DNA of 35,753 nucleotides from Bacillus sp. V59.32b (lineage in GTDB: Bacteria; Bacillota; Bacilli; Bacillales; DSM-1321): NCBI RefSeq assembly GCF_003429085.1, contig NZ_QVTC01000062.1:1-35753 (forward strand), given 5' to 3'. Within the stretch, counting starts at the first letter, position 1, and every line of letters starts with the position of its first letter. The notes under the pieces are model-generated. The model was given only the letters and a program-made list of their open reading frames with translations. It was not told the origin of the DNA and made no database searches. A program made the translations under genes and the position numbers. Shown in pieces: positions 1-9,117 of this stretch.

Positions 1-1230
1 TTGTCCGCGTCGGCATCAGCGTCTGCGTCAGCATCGTTGTCCGCATCGGCATCGGCATCGGCGTCATTGTCCGCGTCGGCATCGGCATCAGCATCGGCGT
101 CATTGTCCGCGTCGGCATCAGCGTCTGCGTCAGCATCGTTGTCCGCATCGGCATCAGCATCGGCGTCATTGTCCGCGTCGGCATCAGCGTCGGCGTCAGC
201 ATCGGCATCAGCATCGGCGTCGTTGTCCGCGTCGGCATCAGCGTCAGCATCAGCATCGGCGTCGTTGTCCGCGTCGGCATCAGCGTCAGCATCGGCATCG
301 GCGTCGTTGTCCGCGTCGGCATCAGCATCAGCGTCGTTGTCCGCGTCGGCATCAGCATCGGCGTCGTTGTCCGCGTCGGCGTCAGCATCGGCATCAGCAT
401 CGGCGTCGTTGTCCGCGTCAGCATCGGCATCGGCATCGGCATCGGCGTCGTTGTCTGCGTCAGCATCAGCATCAGCATCAGCATCAGCATCGGCGTCGTT
501 GTCTGCGTCTGCGTCAGCATCGGCATCGGCATCAGCGTCGGCGTCATTATCTGCGTCCGCATCAGCATCAGCGTCATTGTCTGCGTCAGCATCGGCATCG
601 GCGTCGTTGTCCGCGTCAGCATCAGCATCGGCATCATTGTCCGCGTCAGCGTCCGCATCGGCATCGGCATCGGCATCATTGTCCGCGTCAGCGTCAGCAT
701 TGGCATCGGCATCGGCATCATTGTCCGCATCGGCATCAGCGTCTGCGTCATTGTCTGCGTCGGCATCAGCATCGGCATCGTTGTCCGCGTCAGCATCGGC
801 ATCGGCGTCGTTGTCCGCGTCAGCATCGGCATCGGCATCAGCGTCAGCATCGGCATCGGCGTCATTGTCAGCGTCAGCATCAGCATCGGCATCGGCATCA
901 GCGTCGGCGTCGTTGTCAGCGTCAGCATTAGCATCGGCATCATTGTCTGCATCGGCATTGGCGTCTGCATCGTTCTCAGCGTCAGCATTAGCATCGGCAT
1001 CATTGTCGGCATCCGCATTGGCGTCAGCATCGTTCTCAGCGTCAGCGTCAGCATTAGCATCGTTGTCGGCGTCATTCTCTGCATCAGCATTAGAATCAGA
1101 GTTAGAATCGCTGTCGGCATCAGCATTAGAATCGGAATTAGATTCGCTGTCCGCATTGGCATCCGCGCGGCTGTCGGACTCGGCATTAGAATCGGAGTTA
1201 GATTCGCTGTCTGCACTGGCGTCCGCCTGA
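1..1230. repeat. Variable-length coding minisatellite of GAY-GCN units
   Basis: Six-base Asp-Ala codon pairs recur without a break and are interrupted at intervals of 24, 30, 36, 42 or more bases by an Asp-Asn codon pair (ATTGTC or GTTGTC on the plus strand). All length changes are multiples of six, so the reading frame is kept. Third positions vary (GAT/GAC, GCC/GCG/GCT) while the amino acids do not, which argues that the minus strand is translated and selected. The part nearest the gene start (about 930-1230) is more diverged, with Asn-Ala and Ser-Asp variants. Confidence 0.9.
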
Positions 1231-1550
1231 TTGTCTGCAGCAGCATCGGCGTCTGAATTGCTATCAGCGTTTGCTGTACTGTCACTTTCTAGATCATTAT
1301 TGTTTTCGTTCGTGTTCTCACTGGTGCCATCATATGAAGAATCCTGGTTTGAATCATTATTTCTTCTTCTTTTTCGACGATTCCCCTCACCGGAGTTATC
1401 TTTTTTTCTTCTCTTGTTGCCGCCTTCAGAACCTTCGTTATCTAAGCTACTTTCATTATTACGGTTTTCCTGTTCTCTTTGCCTTTGCCTCCTCTTTTTC
1501 CTTTTCCGTTTTTTTCGCTTTAACTCATCGTTCTTTTCACCCAAAATCAT
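1..1550 (-). CDS. Asp-Ala/Asp-Asn repeat low-complexity protein, C-terminus outside window
   Basis: I do not recognise a function. Read on the minus strand from ATG at 1550 (preceded by a good AAGGAAGGGAG ribosome site), the frame stays open to the window edge: at least 516 codons. Residues 1-70 are strongly basic with Lys/Arg runs (for example KRKKRKRKKRR) and no signal peptide or membrane segment. Residues about 70-110 are Asn/Ser/Asp/Glu rich. Then come Ser-Asp/Asn-Ala units, and from about residue 165 onward (Asp-Ala)n blocks punctuated by Asp-Asn, roughly 25-30 blocks of 24-54 bases. Predicted: a disordered polyampholyte with a positive head and a long acidic tail. A spore-surface, divalent-ion-binding or condensate-type role is speculation. 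The plus strand over the same bases reads Ser-Ala repeats, but it begins only at the window edge with no visible start or ribosome site, while the minus frame has both. Confidence 0.8.
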   Translation of the reverse strand, partial: MILGEKNDELKRKKRKRKKRRQRQREQENRNNESSLDNEGSEGGNKRRKKDNSGEGNRRKRRRNNDSNQDSSYDGTSENTNENNNDLESDSTANADSNSDADAAADNQADASADSESNSDSNAESDSRADANADSESNSDSNADADSDSNSDSNADAENDADNDANADADAENDADANADADNDADANADAENDADANADADNDADANADADNDADADADADADADADNDADADADADADADADADNDADADADADNDADADADADNDADADADADNDADADANADADADNDADADADADADADNDADADADADNDADADADADNDADADADADNDADADADADADADADNDADADADADADADADNDADADADADADADNDADADADADADADNDADADADADNDADADADADNDADADADADADADNDADADADADADADNDADADADADADADADADNDADADADADNDADADADADADNDADADADADADNDADADADADNDADADADADAD

Positions 1551-1779
1551 TCTCTCCCTTCCTTTGGATATGATTAGTATAGTAAGCTTTGTCCTTGGTT
1601 GTTCGGGCAATAACCCTTATCTAAGCGGAAATTACATATTTTCTTAAGAAAATTAGAAGATTCATTGTATTAAATCAGTACTTGAAAAATGTCCAAACCC
1701 TAATCCTCATCGAGTGCATATAGTATAGAGTGATTTGATACAGGAGTATCCAAAATAACTCGGTTGAGGTGCAGGCAAT

Positions 1780-2541
1780 ATGAGTATTGAAATAGTTCTG
1801 ATGGGTTTATTAGTTGGATGTTTGGTTGGGATGACAGGGGTGGGGGGAGCTGCATTGCTCACACCAATTTTGGTTTTATGGGGGATAAATCCGGTTGTCG
1901 CCATTGGTACGGACTTTGCTTACAATACAATCACAAAATTATTTGGAGCCATCCAGCACATCAGACAGAAAACAGTTAACTTTCAGCTTGTTAAATATTT
2001 AGCAATAGGAAGTCTGCCAGCAGCCATTGGAGCAAATATCGTATTCTATTCTCTTTTTTCAGAGGGTTATGATGAAGAATTGATTGTACTAATGATCGGA
2101 ATTGTGTTGATTACGGTATCTTCGATTTCACTCCTTCAATTTATTTTCATTCCTGATCCCAATAATCGTTGGAAAACGAAAACATTAAAAGATAAACGAT
2201 TCTTCACTATTATGGCTGGAGTAATCATAGGAGGAATTGTCGGGATAACCTCAATTGGTTCAGGCAGTCTGTTTGCATTGCTAATTTTATATTTTTATAA
2301 TGTGAAATCTTCTGAGCTGGTCGGTACAGACATTACTCATGCCTTCTTCCTTGTTTTGGTTTCCGGGCTTCTTATGGCGAGGCTTGGGCATATTGATTAT
2401 TTATTAGTAGGCAATCTTCTATGCGGCTCGATTCCCGGAGCAGTTATCGGCAGTAAACTAAGTTTGAAAGTTCCTCAAAAAGCGATGAAGATTTTGATTG
2501 TCACGATTATCCTGGTCAGTGGAATGGCTCTCGTGTTATAA
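1780..2541 (+). CDS. TSUP (TauE/SafE) family membrane permease
   Basis: A 253-residue, very hydrophobic protein with two related halves, the hallmark of the TauE/SafE family that exports or imports sulfite, organosulfonates or other small anions. The N-terminal half carries the glycine-rich GMTGVGGAALLTP segment (about residues 18-30), and the second half repeats it as GITSIGSGSLFALL (about 154-167). Both are followed by a Gly-Thr-Asp motif (VAIGTDFAYN and ELVGTDITHA), typical of the duplicated core. About eight membrane helices are likely. ATG at 1780 follows a GAGGTG ribosome site. The gene is divergent from the Asp-Ala repeat gene and is followed after about 90 bases by a SCO1-type gene. 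The substrate cannot be read from the sequence. Confidence 0.9.
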   Translation: MSIEIVLMGLLVGCLVGMTGVGGAALLTPILVLWGINPVVAIGTDFAYNTITKLFGAIQHIRQKTVNFQLVKYLAIGSLPAAIGANIVFYSLFSEGYDEELIVLMIGIVLITVSSISLLQFIFIPDPNNRWKTKTLKDKRFFTIMAGVIIGGIVGITSIGSGSLFALLILYFYNVKSSELVGTDITHAFFLVLVSGLLMARLGHIDYLLVGNLLCGSIPGAVIGSKLSLKVPQKAMKILIVTIILVSGMALVL

Positions 2542-2630
2542 GCGGTTATCCAGAAACTTGAGGATATAGAGCATTGTTTCGAAATGTTTACCTTTTCATA
2601 TATTGATAATTGAAAGGAGGAGAGCTTAGC

Positions 2631-3215
2631 CTGAAAAAGATAGCATTCCTTTTATCGATGCTCCTATTACTCGGACTTTTAATATATTGGTTATTTCCAA
2701 AGCAAGAAGAATTACCGGTTTTGAAAAGTGTATCCGAGTTTGAAATGTCCAATGTGCATGACGGCAATTACCGGTTTGATAAAGGGAAAATCAAGCTTGT
2801 TTCGTTTTTTTATACAAACTGTCCGGATATATGCCCTATGACAATGGATGACCTGACTAAACTGCAGGAACAACTTAAAGATGAAAATATCTTCGCGTCA
2901 GAAGCAGTACTGATTTCAATTACACTTGACCCGGAATTCGATGATGAAAAGGTCATTCAAAAATACGCTGACGCTTTCAACGCCGACCTGAGCGGATGGA
3001 AATGGCTAAGAGCTACACCGGAAGAAACGAAACAGGTAGCAAACGAATTCCAAATGATTTACAAGAAAATAGAAAATAATGTAACCGTCCATAATACAAC
3101 CATGTATTTGGTCGATGAAAAAAATCAGATTCGTGCTACGTATGATATGGCGAATACATCAAAACCTATGGATCGGGAACAAATCCTGGAAGATATTCGG
3201 TCGTTGCTAAAATAA
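2631..3215 (+). CDS. SCO1/SenC family copper chaperone, CTG start likely
   Basis: SCO proteins deliver copper to the CuA centre of cytochrome c oxidase and act as membrane-tethered thiol-redox proteins. Here a short N-terminal hydrophobic helix (residues 4-22) anchors a thioredoxin-like domain. The copper ligands are visible: CPDIC (Cys64 and Cys68) and His154 in VTVHNTT. With 194 residues it matches the family, for example B. subtilis YpmQ. An upstream in-frame TTG at 2610 would place the perfect AAAGGAGG ribosome site (2613-2620) inside the coding region, so the likely start is the CTG at 2631, about ten bases after that site. No lipobox cysteine is present, so anchoring is by the helix rather than lipid. 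Confidence 0.9.
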   Translation: MKKIAFLLSMLLLLGLLIYWLFPKQEELPVLKSVSEFEMSNVHDGNYRFDKGKIKLVSFFYTNCPDICPMTMDDLTKLQEQLKDENIFASEAVLISITLDPEFDDEKVIQKYADAFNADLSGWKWLRATPEETKQVANEFQMIYKKIENNVTVHNTTMYLVDEKNQIRATYDMANTSKPMDREQILEDIRSLLK

Positions 3216-3301
3216 TGGTGGAAGACAACCGAAAACAGGCAAGCTTAGATGGGAGCGGTACAGGGTATACTATATGAAAAAATACAAAAGGTGTGGATTT
3301 A

Positions 3302-4390
3302 ATGCCTTATATTCTTTCAGCCGCTCACATCGACCTTCCATATCGACTATCCCAAGAATCTGCGAGGGAATTTGCCAGGGAGATGTTCGGGTCTTCCTTC
3401 AAGGATATCGACAGATTACTTCGAGCTTTTTCAAACGGCCAGGTTCAAAACCGCTATTTATCAACTGACATTGAATGGTTTAAGGCAGAGCATTCTTTTG
3501 AAGAAAAAAATCGAAAATATATTGAACAGGCGACCGAATTTGGTGCCTTGGCGATTAAGAGATGCCTTGATAATCAGCAGTTTCTAAATCAAAAGATAGA
3601 ACCATCAGAGGTCGATGCCTTTATATATATCTCGAGTACCGGGTTGGCAACTCCCTCGATCGATGCAAGAATTATGAATATGCTTCAGTTCCATCAACAT
3701 GTAAAAAGAATCCCAATCTGGGGGCTCGGCTGCGCTGGCGGGGCTGCAGGCCTTTCGCGTGCCTTTGAGTATTGCAAAGCATTTCCGAAAGCAAAGGTGC
3801 TCGTTCTTTGTGTTGAGCTTTGCAGTTTAACTTTTCAAAAAAACGACACGTCAAAAAGCAATTTGATTGGTACATCCCTGTTTTCAGATGGTATCAGCTG
3901 TGCCCTTGTATCCGGCGATGAGGTCGATAGACAGAATATGAGCAAATTATCTTGCATTCCCAACATATTGGCTACCCAATCGACACTGATGCCGGATTCC
4001 CTTGAAGTTATGGGCTGGGACGTTAAGAATGAAGGTTTATTCGTCGTTTTTTCCAAAGATATACCTACCATTATCAAAAATTGGCTGAAACCGAATGTGG
4101 AAGCATTTTTACGGCAAAACCAGATTTCCTTTCGCGAACTTGACAGATTCATTGCCCATCCCGGCGGAAAAAAAGTGATTGAAGCCTATGAGGAAGCACT
4201 GGGTTTTGATGCTGAAATGACTGAAAAATCGCTTGATATCCTGAAGGAATACGGAAATATGTCGTCTGCGACCATTTTGTATGTGCTGGAACAGTTTATG
4301 CTCGAGCAAACAGTCCGCGGGGAGTTAGGTCTTGCGGCCGCATTAGGTCCCGGGTTCTCATCGGAGCTTCTGTTAATGAGGTGGGAATAA
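3302..4390 (+). CDS. bcsA: Type III polyketide synthase (alkylpyrone synthase)
   Basis: A chalcone/stilbene-synthase-like enzyme that extends long-chain acyl-CoA with malonyl-CoA to give alkylpyrones; the B. subtilis homologue is BcsA (BpsA). The catalytic triad is intact: Cys144 in GLGCAGGAAG, His286 in FIAHPGGKK and Asn319 in EYGNMSSAT. Length is 362 residues from ATG 3302, normal for the family. A GTG at 3293 is in frame, but the ribosome site (AAAAGGTG, about 3286-3293) overlaps it, favouring the ATG. The stop codon shares its last base with the start of the next gene, so translation of the two is probably coupled, as in the B. subtilis pair making methylated alkylpyrones. Confidence 0.93.
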   Translation: MPYILSAAHIDLPYRLSQESAREFAREMFGSSFKDIDRLLRAFSNGQVQNRYLSTDIEWFKAEHSFEEKNRKYIEQATEFGALAIKRCLDNQQFLNQKIEPSEVDAFIYISSTGLATPSIDARIMNMLQFHQHVKRIPIWGLGCAGGAAGLSRAFEYCKAFPKAKVLVLCVELCSLTFQKNDTSKSNLIGTSLFSDGISCALVSGDEVDRQNMSKLSCIPNILATQSTLMPDSLEVMGWDVKNEGLFVVFSKDIPTIIKNWLKPNVEAFLRQNQISFRELDRFIAHPGGKKVIEAYEEALGFDAEMTEKSLDILKEYGNMSSATILYVLEQFMLEQTVRGELGLAAALGPGFSSELLLMRWE

Positions 4391-4929
4391 TGGCATTCTA
4401 TTTCTTTATTATTTTCATTTGTGTACAGAGGGTTGTGGAGCTGGTCATCGCCCGGAAGAACGAAAGCTGGATGAAAAAGCAGGGAGCAACTGAATTCGGC
4501 AAGTCCCACTATCCCTGGATGGTCATGATGCATATCTGTTTTTTAAGCAGTTTGATTCTGGAAGTCACATTAATGGACAAGAGTGCCTCATCTTATTGGC
4601 CAATTTGGCTGACGCTGTTTTTAGCAGCCCAGGCTGGGAGAGTTTGGGTCATCGCTTCCCTTGGAAGGTACTGGAATACGAAAATCATCGTTTTGCCCGG
4701 GGCGGAGGTAACGGAAAACGGGCCTTACAAATACTTTAAACATCCGAACTACCTTATCGTTGCGATCGAGATTGTGGTTATTTCTTTGCTGTTCAATGCC
4801 TATATGACCGGAATTTTGTTTTCGCTGCTAAATGCGTGGATGATGACTGTCCGGATCCCTGAAGAAGAACGAGCATTAAAAAGTCTGACAGAGTACGAAA
4901 AGATTTTCGTAAAGAAGAAAAATGTTTAA
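4390..4929 (+). CDS. ypbQ: Isoprenylcysteine methyltransferase-like alkylpyrone O-methyltransferase
   Basis: An integral-membrane ICMT-family protein of 179 residues. Four hydrophobic segments and the C-terminal signature are visible: TENGPYKYFKHPNYL (the HPNY motif near residue 120) and the conserved RIPEEE near residue 157. In B. subtilis the homologue YpbQ (BpsB) methylates alkylpyrones made by BcsA; the same tight gene pair here supports that role. ATG at 4390 follows GAGGTG and overlaps the bcsA stop by one base. A GTG at 4381 is possible in frame but lies within the ribosome site. Confidence 0.9.
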   Translation: MAFYFFIIFICVQRVVELVIARKNESWMKKQGATEFGKSHYPWMVMMHICFLSSLILEVTLMDKSASSYWPIWLTLFLAAQAGRVWVIASLGRYWNTKIIVLPGAEVTENGPYKYFKHPNYLIVAIEIVVISLLFNAYMTGILFSLLNAWMMTVRIPEEERALKSLTEYEKIFVKKKNV

Positions 4930-4948
4930 AGAAAATTCAAGATACTTA

Positions 4949-4977
4949 TTGAAAATGATTATCACTCATGATATTAT
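4949..4977 (+). promoter_or_regulatory. Sigma-A-type promoter with overlapping Fur box
   Basis: TTGAAA (4949-4954) and TATTAT (4972-4977) are separated by 17 bases. TGAAAATGATTATCA at 4950-4964 differs by one base from the 7-1-7 Fur consensus TGATAATNATTATCA and covers the -35 and spacer. It should repress the small downstream gene when iron is plentiful. Confidence 0.75.
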
Positions 4978-4988
4978 CTAAATGAAGA

Positions 4989-5003
4989 TGAAAATTATTC
5001 TCA
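4989..5003 (+). promoter_or_regulatory. Second Fur box, just downstream of the predicted start site
   Basis: TGAAAATTATTCTCA has two differences from the 7-1-7 Fur consensus and lies about 5-20 bases after the expected transcription start, 39 bases (centre to centre) from the first box. Paired boxes of this kind are common at iron-repressed promoters. Confidence 0.6.
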
Positions 5004-5042
5004 TTTGGACAGCAACCACAATATAAAAGGATGGTGCTCGGC

Positions 5043-5201
5043 ATGGTTTGGTTATTTGTTCTTTTAACTGTTGTTACATATTTATTTTTAATGAAATACG
5101 TACTAAATAACGTTCAACGGCCAGTAAAAGCCACTAGCAACCCTGCGTTTATTTCAGAAAAAAACCAAAAAAAATTCATACCCGCCCATACAACCAGGTA
5201 A
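5043..5201 (+). CDS. Fur-controlled 52-residue single-helix membrane peptide
   Basis: This short gene is supported by its full set of signals: promoter with Fur boxes upstream, AAAAGGATGG ribosome site (5027-5036), ATG at 5043, and a terminator whose stem contains the stop codon. The product is one hydrophobic helix (residues 2-17, MVWLFVLLTVVTYLFLM) followed by a basic, polar tail of about 35 residues ending in HTTR. Iron-starvation peptides (FbpA, FbpB, FbpC) exist in B. subtilis, but I see no sequence likeness. It could be a small subunit or regulator of an iron-related membrane complex; function unknown. Confidence 0.7.
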   Translation: MVWLFVLLTVVTYLFLMKYVLNNVQRPVKATSNPAFISEKNQKKFIPAHTTR

Positions 5202-5221
5202 AGCGCCTGGTTATTTTTTTT
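5192..5221 (+). terminator. Rho-independent terminator of the small Fur-regulated gene
   Basis: AACCAGG (5192-5198) pairs with CCTGGTT (5206-5212) across a seven-base loop and is followed by A and eight T residues. The stop codon TAA (5199-5201) lies at the loop. Confidence 0.88.
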
Positions 5222-5261
5222 GTCAGAAATAAGAGTATGCCTTTCTTTTCCGCATAAGTAC

Positions 5262-5311
5262 AACTACGCCTTCGCCTTACCAGGCACGTCAATCGACGAG
5301 TTTTCTTTATT
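5262..5311 (+). repeat. Terminator-like intergenic repeat, copy 1
   Basis: The last 25 bases (5287-5311) are identical to 32625-32649, and the preceding 20-25 bases are related (AACTACG, then CGCCTTAC). The core is CGTC-AATC-GACG followed by TTTTCTTTATT, a short hairpin plus T-rich tail. The extended stem has one A-A mismatch in this copy. Confidence 0.7.
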
Positions 5312-5404
5312 CATTTTTTGCATATCAATGTATAGGAATGGAAACAGAAATCGTTTACAATATATGATTATAAACATGACTCTCAAACTAAGGGGACTTG
5401 ACGT

Positions 5405-8400
5405 ATGGTGCAACAAACGACAAAGCAAGCGCGGGATCTCGAGCATTTACTCGCACTCTATGAAACTTTCGAAACTGCGGAGGATTTCGAGAATGCCGAA
5501 AAAATAAAACAGCTGATTATTAAACTATATAAACAGGAATATACCATTGCTTTTTGCGGCCATTTTTCTGCCGGGAAATCAAGTATGATCAATTATTTGC
5601 TTGGGGAGCAGGTGTTGCCTTCCAGCCCAATTCCGACAAGTGCGAATACGGTTAAGCTAAAGCGTGGAGGCAATTATGCCAAGGTCTACTATTATCAAGA
5701 TAAACCGGTGCTTTTTCCTGCACCGTATGATTACAAAGCCGTAAAGCAATTTGCGAAAGACGGCGACAGTATATCTTCCATCACGATAAGCTCAAGTGAA
5801 TTTCCGCTTCCTGAAACATGCGTGGTCATGGATACTCCCGGGATTGACTCGACAGATGACGCCCACAGGGTTTCAACTGAGTCAGCGCTTCATCTGGCTG
5901 ACATCATTTTCTATGTGATGGACTATAATCATGTTCAGTCAGAAGTTAATTTTCATTTTACCAAAGAACTACAGGACGCAGGCAAGCAGGTGTATTTGAT
6001 CATCAACCAGATCGATAAGCATGATGACACAGAACTTGGCTTTGCAGAATTCAAGAACTCGGTCGTAGATGCCTTTGCCAATTGGAGTGTGTACCCGAAC
6101 GGTTTTTTCTTTACGTCATTAAGAGAGCTGCAAAATAACCAAAATCAAATCGAACAGGTGAAGGAATTCATTTTTAAGCAAGGAGAAACCGGCCAGGATG
6201 ACAGTTTTGAGTCGATATTTGATTCTGCCGGAAGGCTTGTCGAAAACCATCTTCACCGTTTAAAGGGTAAATGGGAAGAAGAGAACGCTGCGAATTTGGA
6301 AGTGCTAGCTGAGCTGCAAGTGGAGGAACGGGATCAAATCACCGAACGGATTTTTTCGCTGAATCAGGAAAAGGACCGGATTGCTTCCCAGGCAGACAGC
6401 ACGCAGGAAGTGTTTAAAGGCGGACTTGAATCGACGCTGAAGAATGCTTATATTATGCCTGCGCAAACGAGGGATTTGGCAAAGGAATACTTAGAGGCCA
6501 GCCAGCCTGAATTTAAGGTAGGATTGCTTTTCTCGAAGAAAAAAACAGAGGAAGAACGAGAGAGAAGGCAGCAAGCGTTTCTTTCCGATCTCCAGGAAAA
6601 AGTCAGGACCCAGCTTGAATGGCATCTGAAGGAGCTGGCAGTCAAAACATTAAGCGAGGCCGGGGTTCATGACAGCGGTCTTGAAAAAGCAGTCCAGGAA
6701 ATCGAAGTGTCCGTTTCGCAAACAACGATTGAGAATCCTTTAAAGCAACAGGTGAATATTACCGGCGAATACGTCTTGAATTATACGAACGAGCTCGCTG
6801 CTTCGATTAAAAAAGAAGCGAGGAATGCAGCCGACAGCTTTGTTCAGTCGCTGTACGGCTACTTGAAAAAGGAAGCCGATGAGAAGGTCAGCTACATTGA
6901 AAAAGAATTAAAAAGCTATGAGCGTTATCAATCCGCTTTTGAATCGATCAGGACGATGAAAGATAACCTGGAAAAAAGAAAGGAAGCTTTGTTGGCGCTT
7001 AACGAGATTTCTATAAGCAATCCAAATCCGGAACAACTGGTGAAACAATGGCTGAACGAGGAAGAAGACGTCATCATCAGACATACCGATGAGTTCGAAC
7101 CGGAGAGGTTATCAAATAATAATGTGGAGCAAGTAGAGCTGGTACCACATATTGTACCAGACACCAATGACGGAACGGAAGCTTTCCGCGGAAAAGATAA
7201 ACTGCAACAAACGGCAGGAGAATTAACGAAAGTATCCGAATTGATTCAGCCTTTAAGAGGCTTCCAAACATTATACAGGGAACTGAAAGAAAAAGCCGGA
7301 CGATTGGAGACCCAAACATTTACTGTTGCCCTTTTCGGTGCTTTCAGTGCCGGTAAATCATCATTTGCTAATGCCCTGATGGGCGATAGCGTGTTGCCGG
7401 TTTCACCAAATCCTACTACAGCAGCGATCAATAAAATTATGGCTTCTAACTCAGATCACCCGCATGGTACCGCAACCGTGACGCTGAAAAGTGCCGAAAT
7501 GCTCCTTGAGGACATATCGCTCGCCCTGTCATCCTATGACCTTACCGCAAATACGCTGGATGAGGCTTACAAACTGACTGGGGAGCTGATTGACAGAACC
7601 GATGCAGAGGAAAAGGGCAAAACCCATCTCTCGTTTATCAAAGCTTTTTATCAAGGCTTGCGGGATTATCAGGAGAGGCTCGGAACGAAGCTTTTGGTGG
7701 ATATGGCTGGATTTAGAAGCTTTGCCGCGGAAGAATCAAAATCATGCTTTGTCGATTTAATCGAACTTTATTTCGATTGTGATCTGACGAAGCAGGGAAT
7801 GGTTCTGGTTGATACGCCGGGAGCAGATTCAATCAATGCCCGCCATACCGGTGCCGCGTTTGAATATATTAAAAACGCTGACGCAATCCTGTTTGTGACT
7901 TACTATAACCATCCTTTTTTCAAAGGCAGACAGAGAGTTTTTGATCCAGCTTGGCCGCGTAAAGGATTCTTTCGCCATGGATAAAATGTTTTTTATCATC
8001 AACGCGGTCGATCTTGCCGAAACAAACGATGAGCTGGAAGAAGTAACGGATTATGTGAAAGGTCAGCTAAATGGATTCGGGATCAGGTTCCCGAAACTGT
8101 TTCCTTTGTCAAGCAAGGGAGCGCTCGCCGAAAAGACGGAGGATGGATCTTTTTCACATCATTTTCTTCCGGACAGCGGGATGGAACAATTCCAATCGCA
8201 GTTTGATGCGTTTATCGAGCATGACTTAACCATGCTTGCGATAGAATCTTCAAAGGGAACGATCATCCGGGCTGAGCAGCTGCTGGGAGATGTCATTGAC
8301 GCTTCCAAACAGGATGAACAAGCGAAAAAGCAAGCCTTGGCGGGATTGGAACAGGAATTGGCGGAGCTTAAAGAAATCCTGCAGGAATTGAATGGGGATA

Positions 8401-9086
8401 CAGACAAACAAAGGCTGCACAAGGAGACCGAGGAGCTGGCGTTTTACAGCAAGCAGCGGGTATTCTTAAGATTTGGCGACTTTTTCAAGGAGTCCTTCAA
8501 CCCAGCAGTCATAAAGGATGACGGTCGGGACATCAAGGCTACGCTGCAAACATCATTAAAAGAGCTGATCACTTCGCTCGGCTTTGATTTATCCCAGGAA
8601 ATGCGCGCAACCGCTTTGCGAAGCGAGCTGTTTGTCGCCAGGCTGTTAAAGGAAAAACAGGCAGCAGTGGATACTATGTTTAAACAAATCCGCCAGAGCC
8701 TTTCATTAAGGGAATATGAAATGATAAAAGCAGAAACGATAGATTTCAAACCGGCATTTGAGGAACTGAATGTACAGAACTTCAAGAAAGAGCTGGCCTT
8801 TTTCAAAAATACAAATGCCTTTTTTGAGAAAAATGAAAAGGCGAGGATGAGCGATGCCTTACAAATAAGGTTGGAACAGCCGGCCGAAAGCTATACCACT
8901 TCCCAACAGTCCCGGATATATGAACTTTATTCCTTACTCTTGGATGATGGATTATTGAAGCTGCAACAAGAGTACGGTTCCGAGCTGGACGAAATTTACA
9001 GCGGACTGCGTTCTGCGTTAGAAGAAATCATTGATATTCCTCATTATGAAGAAATATTGAGGGAAATTGAACAAATCCATTTATAA
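5405..9086 (+). pseudogene. dynA: Double dynamin-like GTPase DynA (YpbR), interrupted by a +1 frameshift
   Basis: Bacterial dynamin with two fused GTPase units that tethers and fuses membranes and protects against membrane damage and phage in B. subtilis. Unit 1: P-loop GHFSAGKSS (residues 52-60), DTPG, and NQID as G4. Unit 2: GAFSAGKSS, DTPGAD, and G4 in IINAVD. Long helical stretches follow each GTPase. Reading from ATG 5405 (AAGGGGA ribosome site), the frame is lost at a run of six T at 7915-7920 and ends at 7984; the correct continuation runs in another frame from 7941 or earlier to 9086. Removing one T gives HPFSKADREFLIQL and a 1226-residue protein, close to the roughly 1190 residues of B. 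subtilis DynA. It is either a sequencing or assembly error or a recent mutation. If real, unit 2 would lack its G4 motif and stalk. Confidence 0.9.
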
Positions 9087-9117
9087 TGGGTCTTTATTGA
9101 AATCTAGAACCACTCAA

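Noticed and set aside
1-1230. Plus-strand Ser-Ala repeat protein of 409 residues
   Set aside because: It begins only because the window begins; no start or ribosome site is visible. The opposite frame has a proper start, a non-repetitive head and synonymous variation consistent with coding.
1231-1647. Plus-strand frames over the basic head of the repeat gene
   Set aside because: They are mirrors of the Lys/Arg-rich minus-strand coding sequence (Phe/Leu/Ser-rich) with no ribosome site.
3274-3468. 64-codon frame overlapping the start of bcsA
   Set aside because: It lies in another frame of a clear gene with an intact catalytic triad and has no ribosome site.
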